Position numbers and translations under genes: made by a program | Part shown: in pieces, positions 22,997 through 33,183 of the stretch | How positions within the stretch are numbered: position 1 is the first letter of the stretch | Layout: the number at the start of each line of letters is the position of its first letter | Notes under the pieces: generated by a model | Seen by the model: only the letters and a program-made list of their open reading frames with translations | Databases searched by the model: none | Told to the model about the DNA's origin: nothing | Assembly (NCBI GenBank): GCA_014607495.2 | Contig: CP053152.1 | Location: forward strand, 14,987,899 to 15,051,898 | Direction of reading: 5' to 3' | Length of the DNA stretch: 64,000 bases | From: Carposina sasakii | Taxonomy: Eukaryota; Arthropoda; Insecta; Lepidoptera; Carposinidae

Positions 22997-23189
22997 TAGT
23001 GTATAGCTATTTGGATGAAGAATAACGTTGCCAATATGTAATTTAGAAAAGAGATGGTAAAATTCGTCATCCGAGTAATTGACCCGGTGGCTTAGTGGTT
23101 ATAGCGACTGGCACGGTTTGCAGTGGTCGTAGGTTCGATTCCCACTCGGGTGAAGAATTTTTTCCATTTTCTTTATTAAAAATTTTATA
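22997..23189 (+). mobile_element. tRNA-derived SINE, family B (composite, with leader)
   Basis: A roughly 85-bp leader starting tagtgtatagctatttggat is followed by a tRNA-like head with perfect box A (tggcttagtgg) and box B (ggttcgattcc). A tail 'gaagaattttttccatttt' then runs into 'ctttattaaaaattttat'. The full leader-head-tail order is repeated on the minus strand at 38861-39052. Confidence 0.8.
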
Positions 23190-23350
23190 GTTAAATATAA
23201 TAAACCTTCCATCGTCTAATAAATAACCATTTTTACACACTATATGAATAGACACTTAGAAGTAACTTCAAAACATACTCGTATAAGTATTTTACCGCAG
23301 TATCGTTTTACTGTGAAAAGAGAGAAAATCGCACATTTCATTCGAATGGC

Positions 23351-23410
23351 AGCTACGAATCCGTAGCAAAAATTGCTACGCGAGCCGTAGCACTGCTACG
23401 ATTCGTAGCA
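23351..23410. repeat. Cluster of alternating GCTACG / CGTAGC motifs, right
   Basis: GCTACG and CGTAGC alternate six times, beginning at about 23352, 23362, 23375, 23386, 23395 and 23404, roughly one helical turn apart. This differs sharply from the AT-rich surroundings. Confidence 0.65.
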
Positions 23411-24087
23411 CAGAAAAAAAACTAGACCACACGCTACAGAGAGGTATTTTGAGGTGTTTTTTTAATAACAATTTTTTAATGTAGAGATGCATATATTTCT
23501 CATTTTAATTAAATTTGATGTATGTATACTAGGTGCTATAATTGTCATCTTTTATAATATTAATTAATTTGTCCCGTATAACCAAATATATAATCATTAA
23601 AATTAATCTATATTTCATAAGAGAAAACAAAGATATTGTAATAATTTTTATTGCATAGTTCAAAAACATTTTTGAATTTTAAAAACAAATTTGCAAAATT
23701 CATCTCCCCTTTACCTTTACTATAAGCGGGTAAAACATGTATTTTAACCATGCCAAAAAAATCACGATACAAAGTAAAATCCTTTTAACCATACCTTAGG
23801 CAGGTAAAACCACAGCATTTACTATTATATAAAAAAAAAGAAATCGTTATAAAAAGTATACAGGTAAAAACGACTTTTTTATAATTATCATCAAAAAAGA
23901 AATCATTATAATAAGTTAATTGCACATGTTACCCTGTTGTTAACAAATTCTCTTTACTTGCTTGGCTTGCTGGAAGAGATCTCTAGTAGATATAAGCTTG
24001 CCATTGTACATGCATCTCTTCTTTAATGTTGTATGCCATATTTCTTTTTGTGTATGTGCAATAAAGAGTATGAATAAGTTATATATA
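23411..24087. other. Very AT-rich DNA, no gene recognised
   Basis: Contains repeated 'gggtaaaac'/'ggtaaaac' words at about 23728-23870 and nothing else recognisable. Confidence 0.5.
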
Positions 24088-24312
24088 CAGGGTGTAACAA
24101 AAAGGGTATGTTAAGCGAAAAGCTATATGAACAGCCCACTGTAGAGAACCTATCCACAAAATTAGAGACCCGAAATCACATGTTTATTTTTCCGGATAGT
24201 AGGGAGAATTTTAAATATCTCAGGAATTTTCATACAATCTTGAAAAATAGGTTCTCTATAGTGGGCTATTTACATAGCTTTTCGCTTAACATACCCTTTT
24301 TGTTACACCCTG
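24088..24312. mobile_element. MITE with long terminal inverted repeats (copy 1, internally deleted)
   Basis: The ends cagggtgtaacaaaaagggt and its reverse complement continue as inverted repeats for about 68 bp ('atgttaagcgaaaagctat', 'agcccactgtagagaacc'). The flanks are TATATA on both sides, fitting a TA target duplication. The copy at 52134-52393 has about 35 bp more on its right arm, so this copy has an internal deletion. No open frame of its own. The ends fit the Tc1/mariner group, by inference. Confidence 0.85.
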
Positions 24313-24383
24313 TATATATATATAGATATATCATTATATAAGTGAGTACTTACGTGCCATACAAAAGCAACCACATTACTCAC

Positions 24384-24665
24384 CGATGATAACTATAAAC
24401 CCACGCACCACACATTGTACATAATCCGAAAAAAGTTGTCCCAACGTACGTAATTCACTCACTACGCATCCATCACTTTACAATCCAGATTTAGCGAAAC
24501 GCACGGCGATCTGACAGTACTTTTGTAACGGGTAAAGTCGTTCGTGTTCACGTGTCATAAGGTGGGGGGAGGGAGCATGGCGACGCGACTGCACCGCGTC
24601 ACTGTCGCCCGCCGACTGACGCGGGCGGGTTGGGTTGCCAGCTAATGACGTACTACCCGCGCCGA
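24384..24665 (-). promoter_or_regulatory. CpG-rich promoter-like island with candidate first exon (minus strand)
   Basis: 24490-24665 is markedly GC- and CpG-rich (gcgacgcgactgcaccgcgt, cgcgggcgggttggg, CACGTG E-box at about 24560). Reading leftward on the minus strand, the sequence stays transcript-like to a consensus donor, CG|GTGAGT, with the exon ending at 24384. Just before it a short frame begins MCGAWVYSYHR. A plus-strand alternative is the donor GTAAGT after 24677. A TSS here is inferred from composition and splice signal only. Confidence 0.35.
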
Positions 24666-24934
24666 TGGTTGCAGATTATGTAAGTTTTTGATTGGGTTTT
24701 GAGGGTTTTTTATGGTGATTTTTGTATTAACATTAGTGAAGATATCGTGTGTTTAAAACATTTGATTAACATTAAGTTTGACATATAATACAGGCTATAA
24801 AAAAGCAAATTTAATTTAAGATACTGAAAAATACACACCAACGCCAAAATCAACACAATACCGTCTCGATAAAAAATACCTCACCTACAAACCATGAAAC
24901 ATACCCAGTTATACACCACCAAAACTCCCCAAAT

Positions 24935-25055
24935 CCGGGGAAAATTAAGGTTTCAAGTGGGGCCCCGGTTAGAAGGGGGCCCCCGCGCACGCGCCGTGGC
25001 CTGCCCCGCCCTTCCCGGGTACCAGCCTAGTACGGCATGCGATACGGGCCCGAGG
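24935..25055. promoter_or_regulatory. Second CpG/GC-rich patch, promoter-like
   Basis: Dense G+C with a GC box (gggcggggc on the minus strand) and cgcgcacgcgcc, an NRF1-like word, in otherwise AT-rich DNA. It lies 270 bp from the island at 24490-24665 and may belong to the same regulatory region. The plus-strand open frame across it (24894-25166) is probably a by-product of the composition. Confidence 0.3.
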
Positions 25056-25332
25056 ACACTTGTAACCTACTATAGTCCGTTTCACCGTATAGTTTGGATG
25101 GACGATGGCGCTAGTTACTATGTGTATGACCACATTTTCTATGTCACTGCATACAAAAAATGCTAGTTCCGAAATCAGGCACAGGAATTATTCTATGAAA
25201 GGGCTGTACCGACGAATCATTTTATTGCTCCATTTTGATTTATAGATGGAATCACTAATGATATGATATGGGTATTGGGTATGGCTGGAGTGGGGAGATC
25301 CAGGTTATTTCACTTAACTTCAAGTTTAGTTT

Positions 25333-25447
25333 AAAATGATGTAGCACACCTATAATTGGCACATACATCAGATTTTTAGTTGTAAGTGTAATTATTGTTG
25401 CTCTTAACGTGTGTTCTGTAAGTGTGTCTAAATAAATAAATAAATAA
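25333..25447 (+). mobile_element. CR1-like LINE 3' end, family E (copy 2)
   Basis: Only the last 115 bp, from 'gatgtagcacacctataatt' to (AAAT)n, are present. This is a severely 5'-truncated insertion nearly identical to the end of the copy at 21890-22180. Confidence 0.75.
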
Positions 25448-25512
25448 AGCCTTTAAAATTTTAAATTCATTTTAAGTGATTTATAGGTATACTTTTAACT
25501 ATCCGTCTAGTT

Positions 25513-25640
25513 GCGGTAATAGCCCAGTGGTTAAGTCGTGCGCCTTTCAGTCGGCAGGCGTAGGTTCGATCCTAGTCACGGGTCTGTACCACTGAATTTA
25601 TTTCATTTTAATATACTAAAATTGTCACTTAGCTATACCC
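25513..25640 (+). mobile_element. tRNA-derived SINE, family A (3'-truncated)
   Basis: Intact box A (tagcccagtgg) and box B (ggttcgatcct), then 'actgaatttatttcatttta' and 'aattgtcacttagct'. The remaining 200 bp of the family body are absent. Confidence 0.75.
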
Positions 25641-26043
25641 AAGGGGGGTTCGCATCAGCTAGGCAGCCGGCAGTTAAAGCAAACGCCAATACTTTAGCAG
25701 TATGAGTTTCTAAACAAACCTTGTTTGTTGCACCGATCCCATAAATAATGTGAGAAAGGCCATGAAAATAACTAAATCTATTTCACATCTAAATCGCAGT
25801 TTATAAATAATCGTGTTAATCTAGAGTAGAAAATAGTAAAGCATTTTGTTATTTCACTGTGTGTTTACAACTCTAGTATAATCTGCTAGTAATGGGAGCT
25901 GAAGACACTGTTACAAACTGACTTTATAATTTGTAGCAGGTTGGTTAAATATTTAGATAACGGTAAGTGCCATTTTAGTATCTATTTTTAGACAAAAGTC
26001 TAATTTAACGGTAATATTATTATAAAATTATTAATAAATAAAA

Positions 26044-26097
26044 TTGACCACTCGGGTGAAGATTTTTTTCCATTTTCTTTATTAGTAATTTTATAAT
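26044..26097 (+). mobile_element. tRNA-derived SINE, family B (3' fragment)
   Basis: Only the end of the head (accactcgggtgaag) and the tail 'tttttttccattttctttat' then 'tagtaattttata' remain. The tRNA promoter is gone. Confidence 0.65.
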
Positions 26098-27197
26098 ATA
26101 TAATATCTTGACTAAGATAAATTTATAAAAACACTTCTCCATTAATATAATCCGTTAAGGTTATATTATTTCCAAGTTCTTTATTAAATTCTCTTTAATA
26201 CACTAATACGTATTTATGTAAATATATTAAAAGTAAAATTTCTAAAAAAAATCTCACGTCTCCACAAATATAGATATACCAGACTAAAAACTCAAATTAA
26301 TACAAAATAAATATTTCTCGTTAGCAGAATAATTATACTATGTTTTTCCGACCATTATTTGATTTTTACCTATCGTTGATTTATTTTTTCCTTATTTTAA
26401 CATTATTTTTATTAAGTCCACATATAATTTGTTTATAGATAGATATTCAAATAAAAATCTTGCAAACTGAAAATTTACATTTGCAGACAGTTTTGTTTGG
26501 GGAAATCAGTATAATTATACTGATGGTAATTTTATTTATAATCGTGTAATTTATATTTTTACGAGCTACTGAATTAACATAAACACAACTATTATAAAGT
26601 TTTAGGCCGTCTGCTTAACGCCAACCCTCCGTGTGAAATACATACATTTAAATACAAAACTGCCAATTCGAAGAAGCCAATTAAATACATGTACAAACAT
26701 AAAAAAAATCTTGATTAAACTATAACATTTACACAGCAAAACACACATACAAAACATGTTATATAACATCACCCTGTCAATTTTAGGGGCAAAAACACGA
26801 TGCATAACGTTGTTTTAACCCCATCAATATTGTTGGTGTTCCCCTGTAGGTAATTAGTGTAAAGAGGTCAGCTTCCGCTCGGGCTGGCATGAAGTCACCT
26901 GTGTGACGCGTCACTGGCTCACCGCTCACTGCATCACTAGCTCACTGGGTGCACGGTGTACGGCTTGTATGAACTAGGTTTTGATAGCTTTAACAACCTT
27001 TATAATAGAATCAAGGGGTGATAGGCTTTCGTTTCGAACACAAGTCGTGAAAAAGACAGAGTTCTAGTCCATTAAGAAGCGTGGATCGGGCCGTAGCCTA
27101 AATGTACTAGAGGGCCTGGTAAGAGAACTGTAATATACCTATAGTGTGGGATACACATGGCGGATACCATCACCGCTGAACGCAGAATATGATACAC
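26098..27197. other. AT-rich DNA with a small GC-richer patch
   Basis: Around 26870-26950 short TCACTG/CTCACTG words repeat in a GC-richer patch. Nothing else was recognised. Confidence 0.45.
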
Positions 27198-27272
27198 ATC
27201 ATCATAATCATCAGCTTATTGCAGTCTACTGCTGGACATAGGCCTCCCCCAGGGCACGCCACAAGACTGCCA
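27198..27272 (-). mobile_element. RTE-3'-derived fragment, family G
   Basis: On the plus strand: (ATCATC)n, then cagcttattgcagtctactg, ctggacataggcctccc, and ccagggcacgccacaag. In reverse this is the RTE C-terminus and tail. Confidence 0.7.
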
Positions 27273-28429
27273 TGATACACATACACACGGACAAATACTA
27301 TTGGGGTGCAGATCTACGCCATGCGATGGAAAACTAGGGTTCAGTGTTGGATGGCTGGATATGAACTAAGGAGACTATCGGACACCTGCCATTACAATGT
27401 AGTCCTAAAAAAATATTTGTACCGTTATTATCCATACATCCTTTATCATTGTAATTTTGGTTTACTACGAGTATCTTTATCATCATTTCAAAAAAGCGAA
27501 GGGAGGAATCAGCTGAAGTGTCTCTGACGAAAATTCTGCGAAACGTACAAGTACTCTAAATGGCCAATGAAAAGTAGTTCTTGTAACTCCTTTATCAATA
27601 ATTTTGTAGATAATAAGTTACAAGAACCGTTCTTCTCTCTATAACTCGATGGCTCTAATTTTCTGTCTGTTTTTGAATAGATGGAAGGAAGCAAAGCTGT
27701 TAGTTGTCAACTAACTGCTAATCATTTATATGTGAAGGGACATGTATCTGCCTTAAATTTGTAACTAGAAACTTTGTTATGAATCTTGATGAAAGGTAAT
27801 AAAAATACATTGTCATCTTCTTGCCCATTATTTATTTGGCTCAACGCAATATGGTTTCTTTCTAAAGTCATATTGTCATGGATTAAGCTTTTGTTTTACG
27901 ACTAGGTCAAAATTCATTGGTACCTCAGTTCCATGATATAACTATTGTGTTATCACCGCTTTAAGGTCAAAAAGTACCATTCCCAAAAATCACTAAAACC
28001 ATCACTATCGCCCAGATACTTTAGAATAGATACGAGTAGTCGAGTACCCATACTTGCATGTACTAATCCGAATTCGGCAAAGCGTATGTTAATTCCGCTC
28101 ACGTATGTCCAAAATATGGTTAAATTCATGCAAATTGATTTAACTGTTGTGGCATGATTGAGTCACGTCTAAACACAAATTCAGCTATATATTATAATAT
28201 TGATACACATTATACATAATCTTATGTTAGCTTATGGAACTATGACGAGTGATGAAACATATGTTATAAAAAAGTAAACTAAAAAATATGAAATTTGGTA
28301 CTCAGATGAGATTATATTTCGAAATGAAATAGAGGTTGAAGTTTGTATGGGATGAGAGTTGATAAGAAAAATTAATTTGTTAGCAAAATTTCGACCAGCT
28401 AAGGGGTGAAATCAAGTATACATACGAGT
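27273..28429. other. AT-rich DNA, no gene recognised
   Basis: Only short chance open frames, and no shared repeats seen. Confidence 0.45.
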
Positions 28430-28627
28430 ATATACTTTTCATGTAAAATCGGCTAGCGATTCTGATACCCTGGATTAACACATAACTTTTTAAAAATATT
28501 TTTATCCTGGATAATTCGGAGTCCACGTGGAAAGTACTATAGCCTTCCAGGTATCTTAGTCCCATTTACTACAGTCTATACAACAACCTGCCTTACGGGT
28601 CAACCTTCGTGGGCGGCTGCTAGTCTC
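28430..28627 (-). mobile_element. Two overlapping RTE/SINE tails, family F (minus strand)
   Basis: The block 'gataccctggattaacacat' is shared with 30010-30040, and 'gagtccacgtgg' is the reversed family start. A second reversed start (cttcgtgggcggctgctagt) lies at about 28605-28625, like the opening at 41036. This suggests two fragments side by side. Confidence 0.6.
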
Positions 28628-29164
28628 CATTATATTGAAATTGATGATGGGATGAAAAACTAATGTTAACGTAGTATTCTTATATTACACACAAACATTG
28701 GATAATATAGTAACTTCCTTGGTATCTTAGAATAACCCTCCCTCCCTTTAGTCATTGGGTACAATATTTTAACATCATTTACCTGTCTAAATGTCATATG
28801 ACAGTCCTATTACAGATCATTTAATACCATCATATAACTAAAAGCTAATATTTTACCGAGATATCGGTGCTCGGCCTAAAAAAGTATCTATTGCATGTCA
28901 TAGACTAAGTTTTAACAAGCATATGACATAATATGACTACACTGTGATTACGTAGTAGGTACATGAAAACACCTTGCTTGAATACCCTATCGGTGACAGC
29001 ACAGGCATTGTGCGTGAGATTGCTTCCGCCCCACGTGACGTTTTGTAGCTGCAAAAAATGTTACATGATCTCGTTAGAGCATGTTAAACGGTTAATAGTG
29101 TGGAAAAAGAGACAGCATCGCTTTTTGTCGGTCGTTTAACAGATTAGCTACAATTCGACGATGC

Positions 29165-29362
29165 CGACGACTAACGGTGTAGTTGGTAGTGCCCATACCT
29201 ACCGCGCCATAGGTCCTAAGTTCGAATTCCGGTAGGTGCAAATATGTATTGTAGTGATATTGATATGATGTATGTTTTTGAGTCAATGTATGTTTGTTCT
29301 ATCTATTTATATACCAGTGATTTAGTACCTACCTACTACACAAAGTCTTAGTGTCACTGTAT
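29165..29362 (+). mobile_element. tRNA-derived SINE, family C
   Basis: Head with 'ggtgtagttggtagtgccca' and a B-box-like 'agttcgaattccggtaggtg', then 'tgatatgatgtatgtttttg', 'tatttatataccagtgattt' and 'agtacctacctactacac'. More diverged than the copies at 10333 and 54893. Confidence 0.75.
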
Positions 29363-29883
29363 TGTAATAAAAAAATCTAGTTACACTTAAAAGTACTAAA
29401 TAATCATTTACTTGCCCCGTTTATGGGCGCAATGGTATCTTTTGAATATCAAAGCTGGACAGGCTCGCAACTGATATAGGATCCAGGGCCTGGGATGTCC
29501 AACCTAATGACCTATCAACCCTGATGATAACACCACAGTTATTCAATAAATCTTGATACTTATTAACCCCACCTGAAGCCGTATCTTGGAATTAGTTTTC
29601 ATTAAAGGATCTATCACATCCGTTCACATCATGGACTTACGAAATCAAGACGCTAATTTAATGTTTGTATGCAAATTTTCTTGGTCCAGTCCGGATTAAA
29701 TTTAATCCACGATTATTGCATTTGGGATAGCCAGAACTGCGTAATCATAAAGTAATTCTATATTATTATTTTATTTTATTTATTTCTACAGCAACGTCTA
29801 GCATAAATAAATTGTGACAAGTTGCTGGTTAAACGCCTGAAATAATACCCAAGTTCCTTAGTGAAAAAAAATGAACTAATCCA

Positions 29884-30175
29884 ACTAATATTATAAACGC
29901 GAAAGTTTGTAAGTATGGATGTATGGATGGATGGATAGATGAATGGATGTTTGTTACTCTTTCACGTAAAAACTGATGGGGCAATTTTAATAAAATTTGG
30001 TATAGAGTTAGCTGACACCCTGGATTAACACATAAGCTACTTTTTATCCCGAATAATTTTTAAAAATTACCTTATAATAATTGAAATTTATAATAATTTA
30101 AAAATATTTGCATCCCGGATAATTTTGTAATTTTTTCTGCAGTCCACGCGGACGAAGTCGCGTGTGTCCACTAGT
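29884..30175 (-). mobile_element. RTE/SINE 3'-tail repeat, family F (minus strand)
   Basis: On the minus strand it starts actagtggacacacgcgact and 'cgtccgcgtggactgcag', and ends in a GGAT-rich microsatellite (29905-29950) and 'ttataatattagtt'. The block 'tgttactctttcacg' in reverse is the conserved segment near the family's 3' end. Confidence 0.7.
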
Positions 30176-31376
30176 CTAATATAAAATGAATATAGTCAAT
30201 TTGAGTCCGTTTATCGACCCGAGCCTGCTAGAAACAGGACATCGGAAGCAATGTGAAAACCCCGGAAGCACTGCCTCATCTTCAGGCACTCTTTAAATAA
30301 TAATATAGAAATCAGAGGAAGTTGATTTTACTTCATATATGAGGATTAACAAAATACTACTCTATATTGCAAAGGTTCTAATGATTTTCTATGATATTTG
30401 ACACAATTAAGTCTAGCCTAACACCGGGTCTTTTAACACCCTTTGCTGACCCTTGAATATGATAACTCATAACTGGTGATGATATGATATCCAGGCATAT
30501 ATCAGGTACTCTGAAATTTTTTTTCATGTATTCGTAGGTACTACAAGTAGTTCACCAATACCCGTGGAGTCCTCAGCGTTAAAACCAAGATAGTTAATTT
30601 CATTAATAAATAGTACCTAAAATTTTATTATTATTTAAATGAGATACGGAAAATAACACTTAAGCACTCTATTTTTATTACCACGGCTCGTATTCATGGA
30701 GAAAAGAATTCACCAAAACATTAAATATATTACCTAGCATCGAAATTTTCGGGATATCAGCCTGCCTAAGATTCCCAGGTCACGTTCAATCATCGTACAA
30801 GACGTATGGCTTTCCCTCGAAACCCCTTAAAAGCAATATGCTTGTTTTTCCATGTACTGTCTGCTGTTTTTACACAAAGCTTTTTGTTCCAAAAACAAGT
30901 CAAGTACGGTATAAAAATATCGAAATCATTTTATCTTCTCACATAGCTACCGCAATGGTCAACTTGGTTCTACCTTCCGGGAAAGACGTTATTTTATGTA
31001 TGTAGGTACCTACAGGTTATTATATCTATACTATTGGACATTTTGCCATGAGACTGTAGATGGACTAGAGGGGTGACGAAAATTGTAGGACGTAAAGAAA
31101 CGTAGAGGCAGGCCAGTCGTCCGGTATGATAGTATTGTTACGATCGGGGGTTGCACCATTGGCTCATGTTGGATAATGTGGAAAGTCATAGTAAATAATG
31201 ATGGAGTGGATAGCGGAACTGTTGTGTTGTCATGGTTTATTGTGGTTATAAGTGTTGTTCTTCTATGCTGCTCTGGGAGTGAAAAAAAAACGTATACATA
31301 TATTACAGCTGCTTCCCTTCCCGGGCATACTGTACAAGTCAGTAGACGGACAAGAGGGTCTTGGTGTTTTGTAGAC

Positions 31377-31412
31377 GACTAGTGGACGCCCGCGACTCCG
31401 TCACTACTAACC
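31377..31412 (+). mobile_element. RTE/SINE tail fragment, family F
   Basis: Reads gactagtggacgcccgcgac then tccgtc, the first 30 bp of family F, inside the disrupted family D copy. The rest is absent or unrecognisable. Confidence 0.5.
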
Positions 31413-31435
31413 TATATGAACTTGTACGTCTCACG

Positions 31436-31780
31436 TTTGTCCCCTTCCCGTGGGATTTCGGGAAATCCGTTCCCACCCTCGGGGTCCCAAAATTGGTCAG
31501 AAGTGGCTCCTTCCCGTGGGACCATGTTTCCTCGGTCCTAATCGGCCATATGTATAGCGGTTGGTGCTCTGGGAATCGGGAAATCCGTTTTTACCCCGCT
31601 GTCCCCAATGAACATATATGGATTTCAGCTTCATATGTATAGCGGTTTTCGTAAAAACTATGATTCCCGTTTGTCCCCTTCCCGTGGGAATTTCGGGAAA
31701 TCCGTTTTTAGTCCTCCCTCGCTGTCCCCAATGAACATATATGTTTCAGCTTCATATGTATAGCGGTTTTCGTATATAGA
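31436..31780. repeat. Imperfect tandem repeat, unit about 120 bp
   Basis: The block 'gctgtccccaatgaacatat' occurs at 31598 and 31721, 'cttcatatgtatagcggttt' at about 31629 and 31750, and 'gtccccttcccgtggga' at about 31438 and 31673. The period is about 120 bp, with the first unit degraded. Confidence 0.65.
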
Positions 31781-32149
31781 ATGTTGTAATTTTGCCTATG
31801 TTCATCCAGGTCTTTCTAACGGTGACAATAAAGTGCTATTTTATAAACTTGTACTTCCCCTTTGGTCCTAATAAGGCATAAAGGCGTGATTATATGTATG
31901 TATGTATGGATAAGTGTTGTAATTTTGTAACTTACAATAAACTGCTATTTTATAAACTCTTCCCTTTTAATCGACAGCTCCTAATCACCATACCCTTTCA
32001 CGTATTATCCATTTCTTTGGTCACCGCTGGATGAAGCTGGTGCAGGACCGGGTGCAGTGATATACTGAAAAGTAGGCCTATAGGTATAATCAGCAGTGAG
32101 AGCAGAAGGCAGGGTGGCGGATGTATAACAAACCGGTGTTTACAAATTG

Positions 32150-32665
32150 TCACTGGAGGCACTGGCGGCTCGTCCTAAGGAGCGCTGGTGCGGTGCACTC
32201 CCACCCACGAAGATTACATAGGCAATCTATATTTCTCTATATTTATAATTATCTTTCAATTCTACTATGTTTATACAATAGTGTCTACGCGTTCGTCTTA
32301 AGTAAGTTGTAATCTTATATATCGAGTGGAGCTCTACCGATCGCGCTCCAATGAAACGAAATTTGGTACGATTCCTAGTACTGTATTCAATTAATGCGAA
32401 AGAGATATACCGACATACGAGTAGGCCGGCGCGTAAAACAGAAAGGTTTCGTATGAAAAATTAGCCTTATCTGGACCGCCGCTCACTTTAATTCGCGTAT
32501 GCGGTCTCTAGAGGTCGCTTAGTCCGAGTTAGAACGCGATATGGTTGTCTTTAATGTGTTTCATTAGGTCATCTGAATTTTTATAAATGTATGGTTGAAC
32601 TTGTACCATTCCATTCGTCAAGGGAGTGAACACCCATCTAAAAATGTCAGCAGCCGCCTCTGACT
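32150..32665 (+). repeat. Dispersed repeat, long copy of the pair with 60410-60670
   Basis: 32155-32330 ('ggcggctcgtcctaaggagc', 'acccacgaagattacat', 'tgtttatacaatagtgtcta', 'cgcgttcgtc') matches 60410-60560. 'acacccatctaaaaatgtca' near 32629 matches 60632. The roughly 290 bp between them here (32335-32620) is reduced to about 70 bp of different sequence in the other copy. Probably a SINE or MITE-like element with an indel. Confidence 0.6.
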
Positions 32666-33170
32666 GGAGGTAAACTGTCTATTAGGTAAAGGCTATACAA
32701 AATATGATATACCTAATAGTCAACGTAACGCCAGCAATGCTTGTTCTAGGCCACGAGACATGTTGCCTGCAAAATAATTTAGATCATTTCCTGTATATCT
32801 TATTTCCACGCGGCTTAAGGTGTATCATCATAATACATATACAGTGTACCCGTATTATATCATAAAAAAACTACAATCCATAAAATATATCACCGAGTTG
32901 TTCTCATAAAAATCATGCGTTGCTCTAATAGCCCCGCACATAAAATAGTAACCAATTTCGATTTAAAATTTACTGCGACGTTGCGATTGGCCCTCTGAGA
33001 ATGTTTTTAGCCCAATCTACTAAAAATGATTTATTCTTGTAACTTTTGTTTGTCCCGACTACGGTTTTTATGGACTCGCCGAACCCTAGAATCGATTTAT
33101 TGAACTTGTTCCGCGGTGACATTGTATAATCCGGTTCATCTTACTAACTTTATCCAGCAAAAGTTAGAAT
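32666..33170. other. 5' flank of the LINE, no gene recognised
   Basis: AT-rich. In the LINE ORF1 reading frame the sequence before 33178 is full of stops, so the coding match begins only inside the element. Confidence 0.6.
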
Positions 33171-33181
33171 AATATAGTGGA
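33171..33181 (+). repeat. Target-site duplication of the LINE, 5' copy
   Basis: aatatagtgga stands immediately before the LINE and is repeated at 37130-37140, immediately after its (AAAT)n tail. Exact length is 8-11 bp because the tail also ends in A/T. Confidence 0.85.
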
Positions 33182-33183
33182 AT

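Larger units (their letters stand above)
31260..31905 (-). mobile_element. Family D repeat, disrupted, with an internal tandem expansion
   Basis: The reversed end of family D (ctgctctgggagtg, cagctgcttcccttcccggg, 'catactgtacaagtcagtag', 'ggtcttggtgttttgtag') stands at 31265-31376. Reversed middle and start segments follow at about 31485-31570 ('aaaattggtcagaagtgg', 'ttggtgctctg') and 31870-31905 ('aaggcgtgattatatgtatg'). Between them lie a family F fragment (31377-31412) and an imperfect tandem array (31436-31780). Confidence 0.55.

Noticed and set aside
24894..25166. 90-codon plus-strand frame across the GC-rich patch
   Set aside because: Long only because GC-rich DNA has few stops. The Pro/Arg-rich product is not protein-like and no splice context was seen.
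26480..26550. Acceptor 'acatttgcag' opening a hydrophobic plus-strand frame
   Set aside because: The Ile/Leu/Val run is what AT-rich DNA gives by chance, and the donor is weak.
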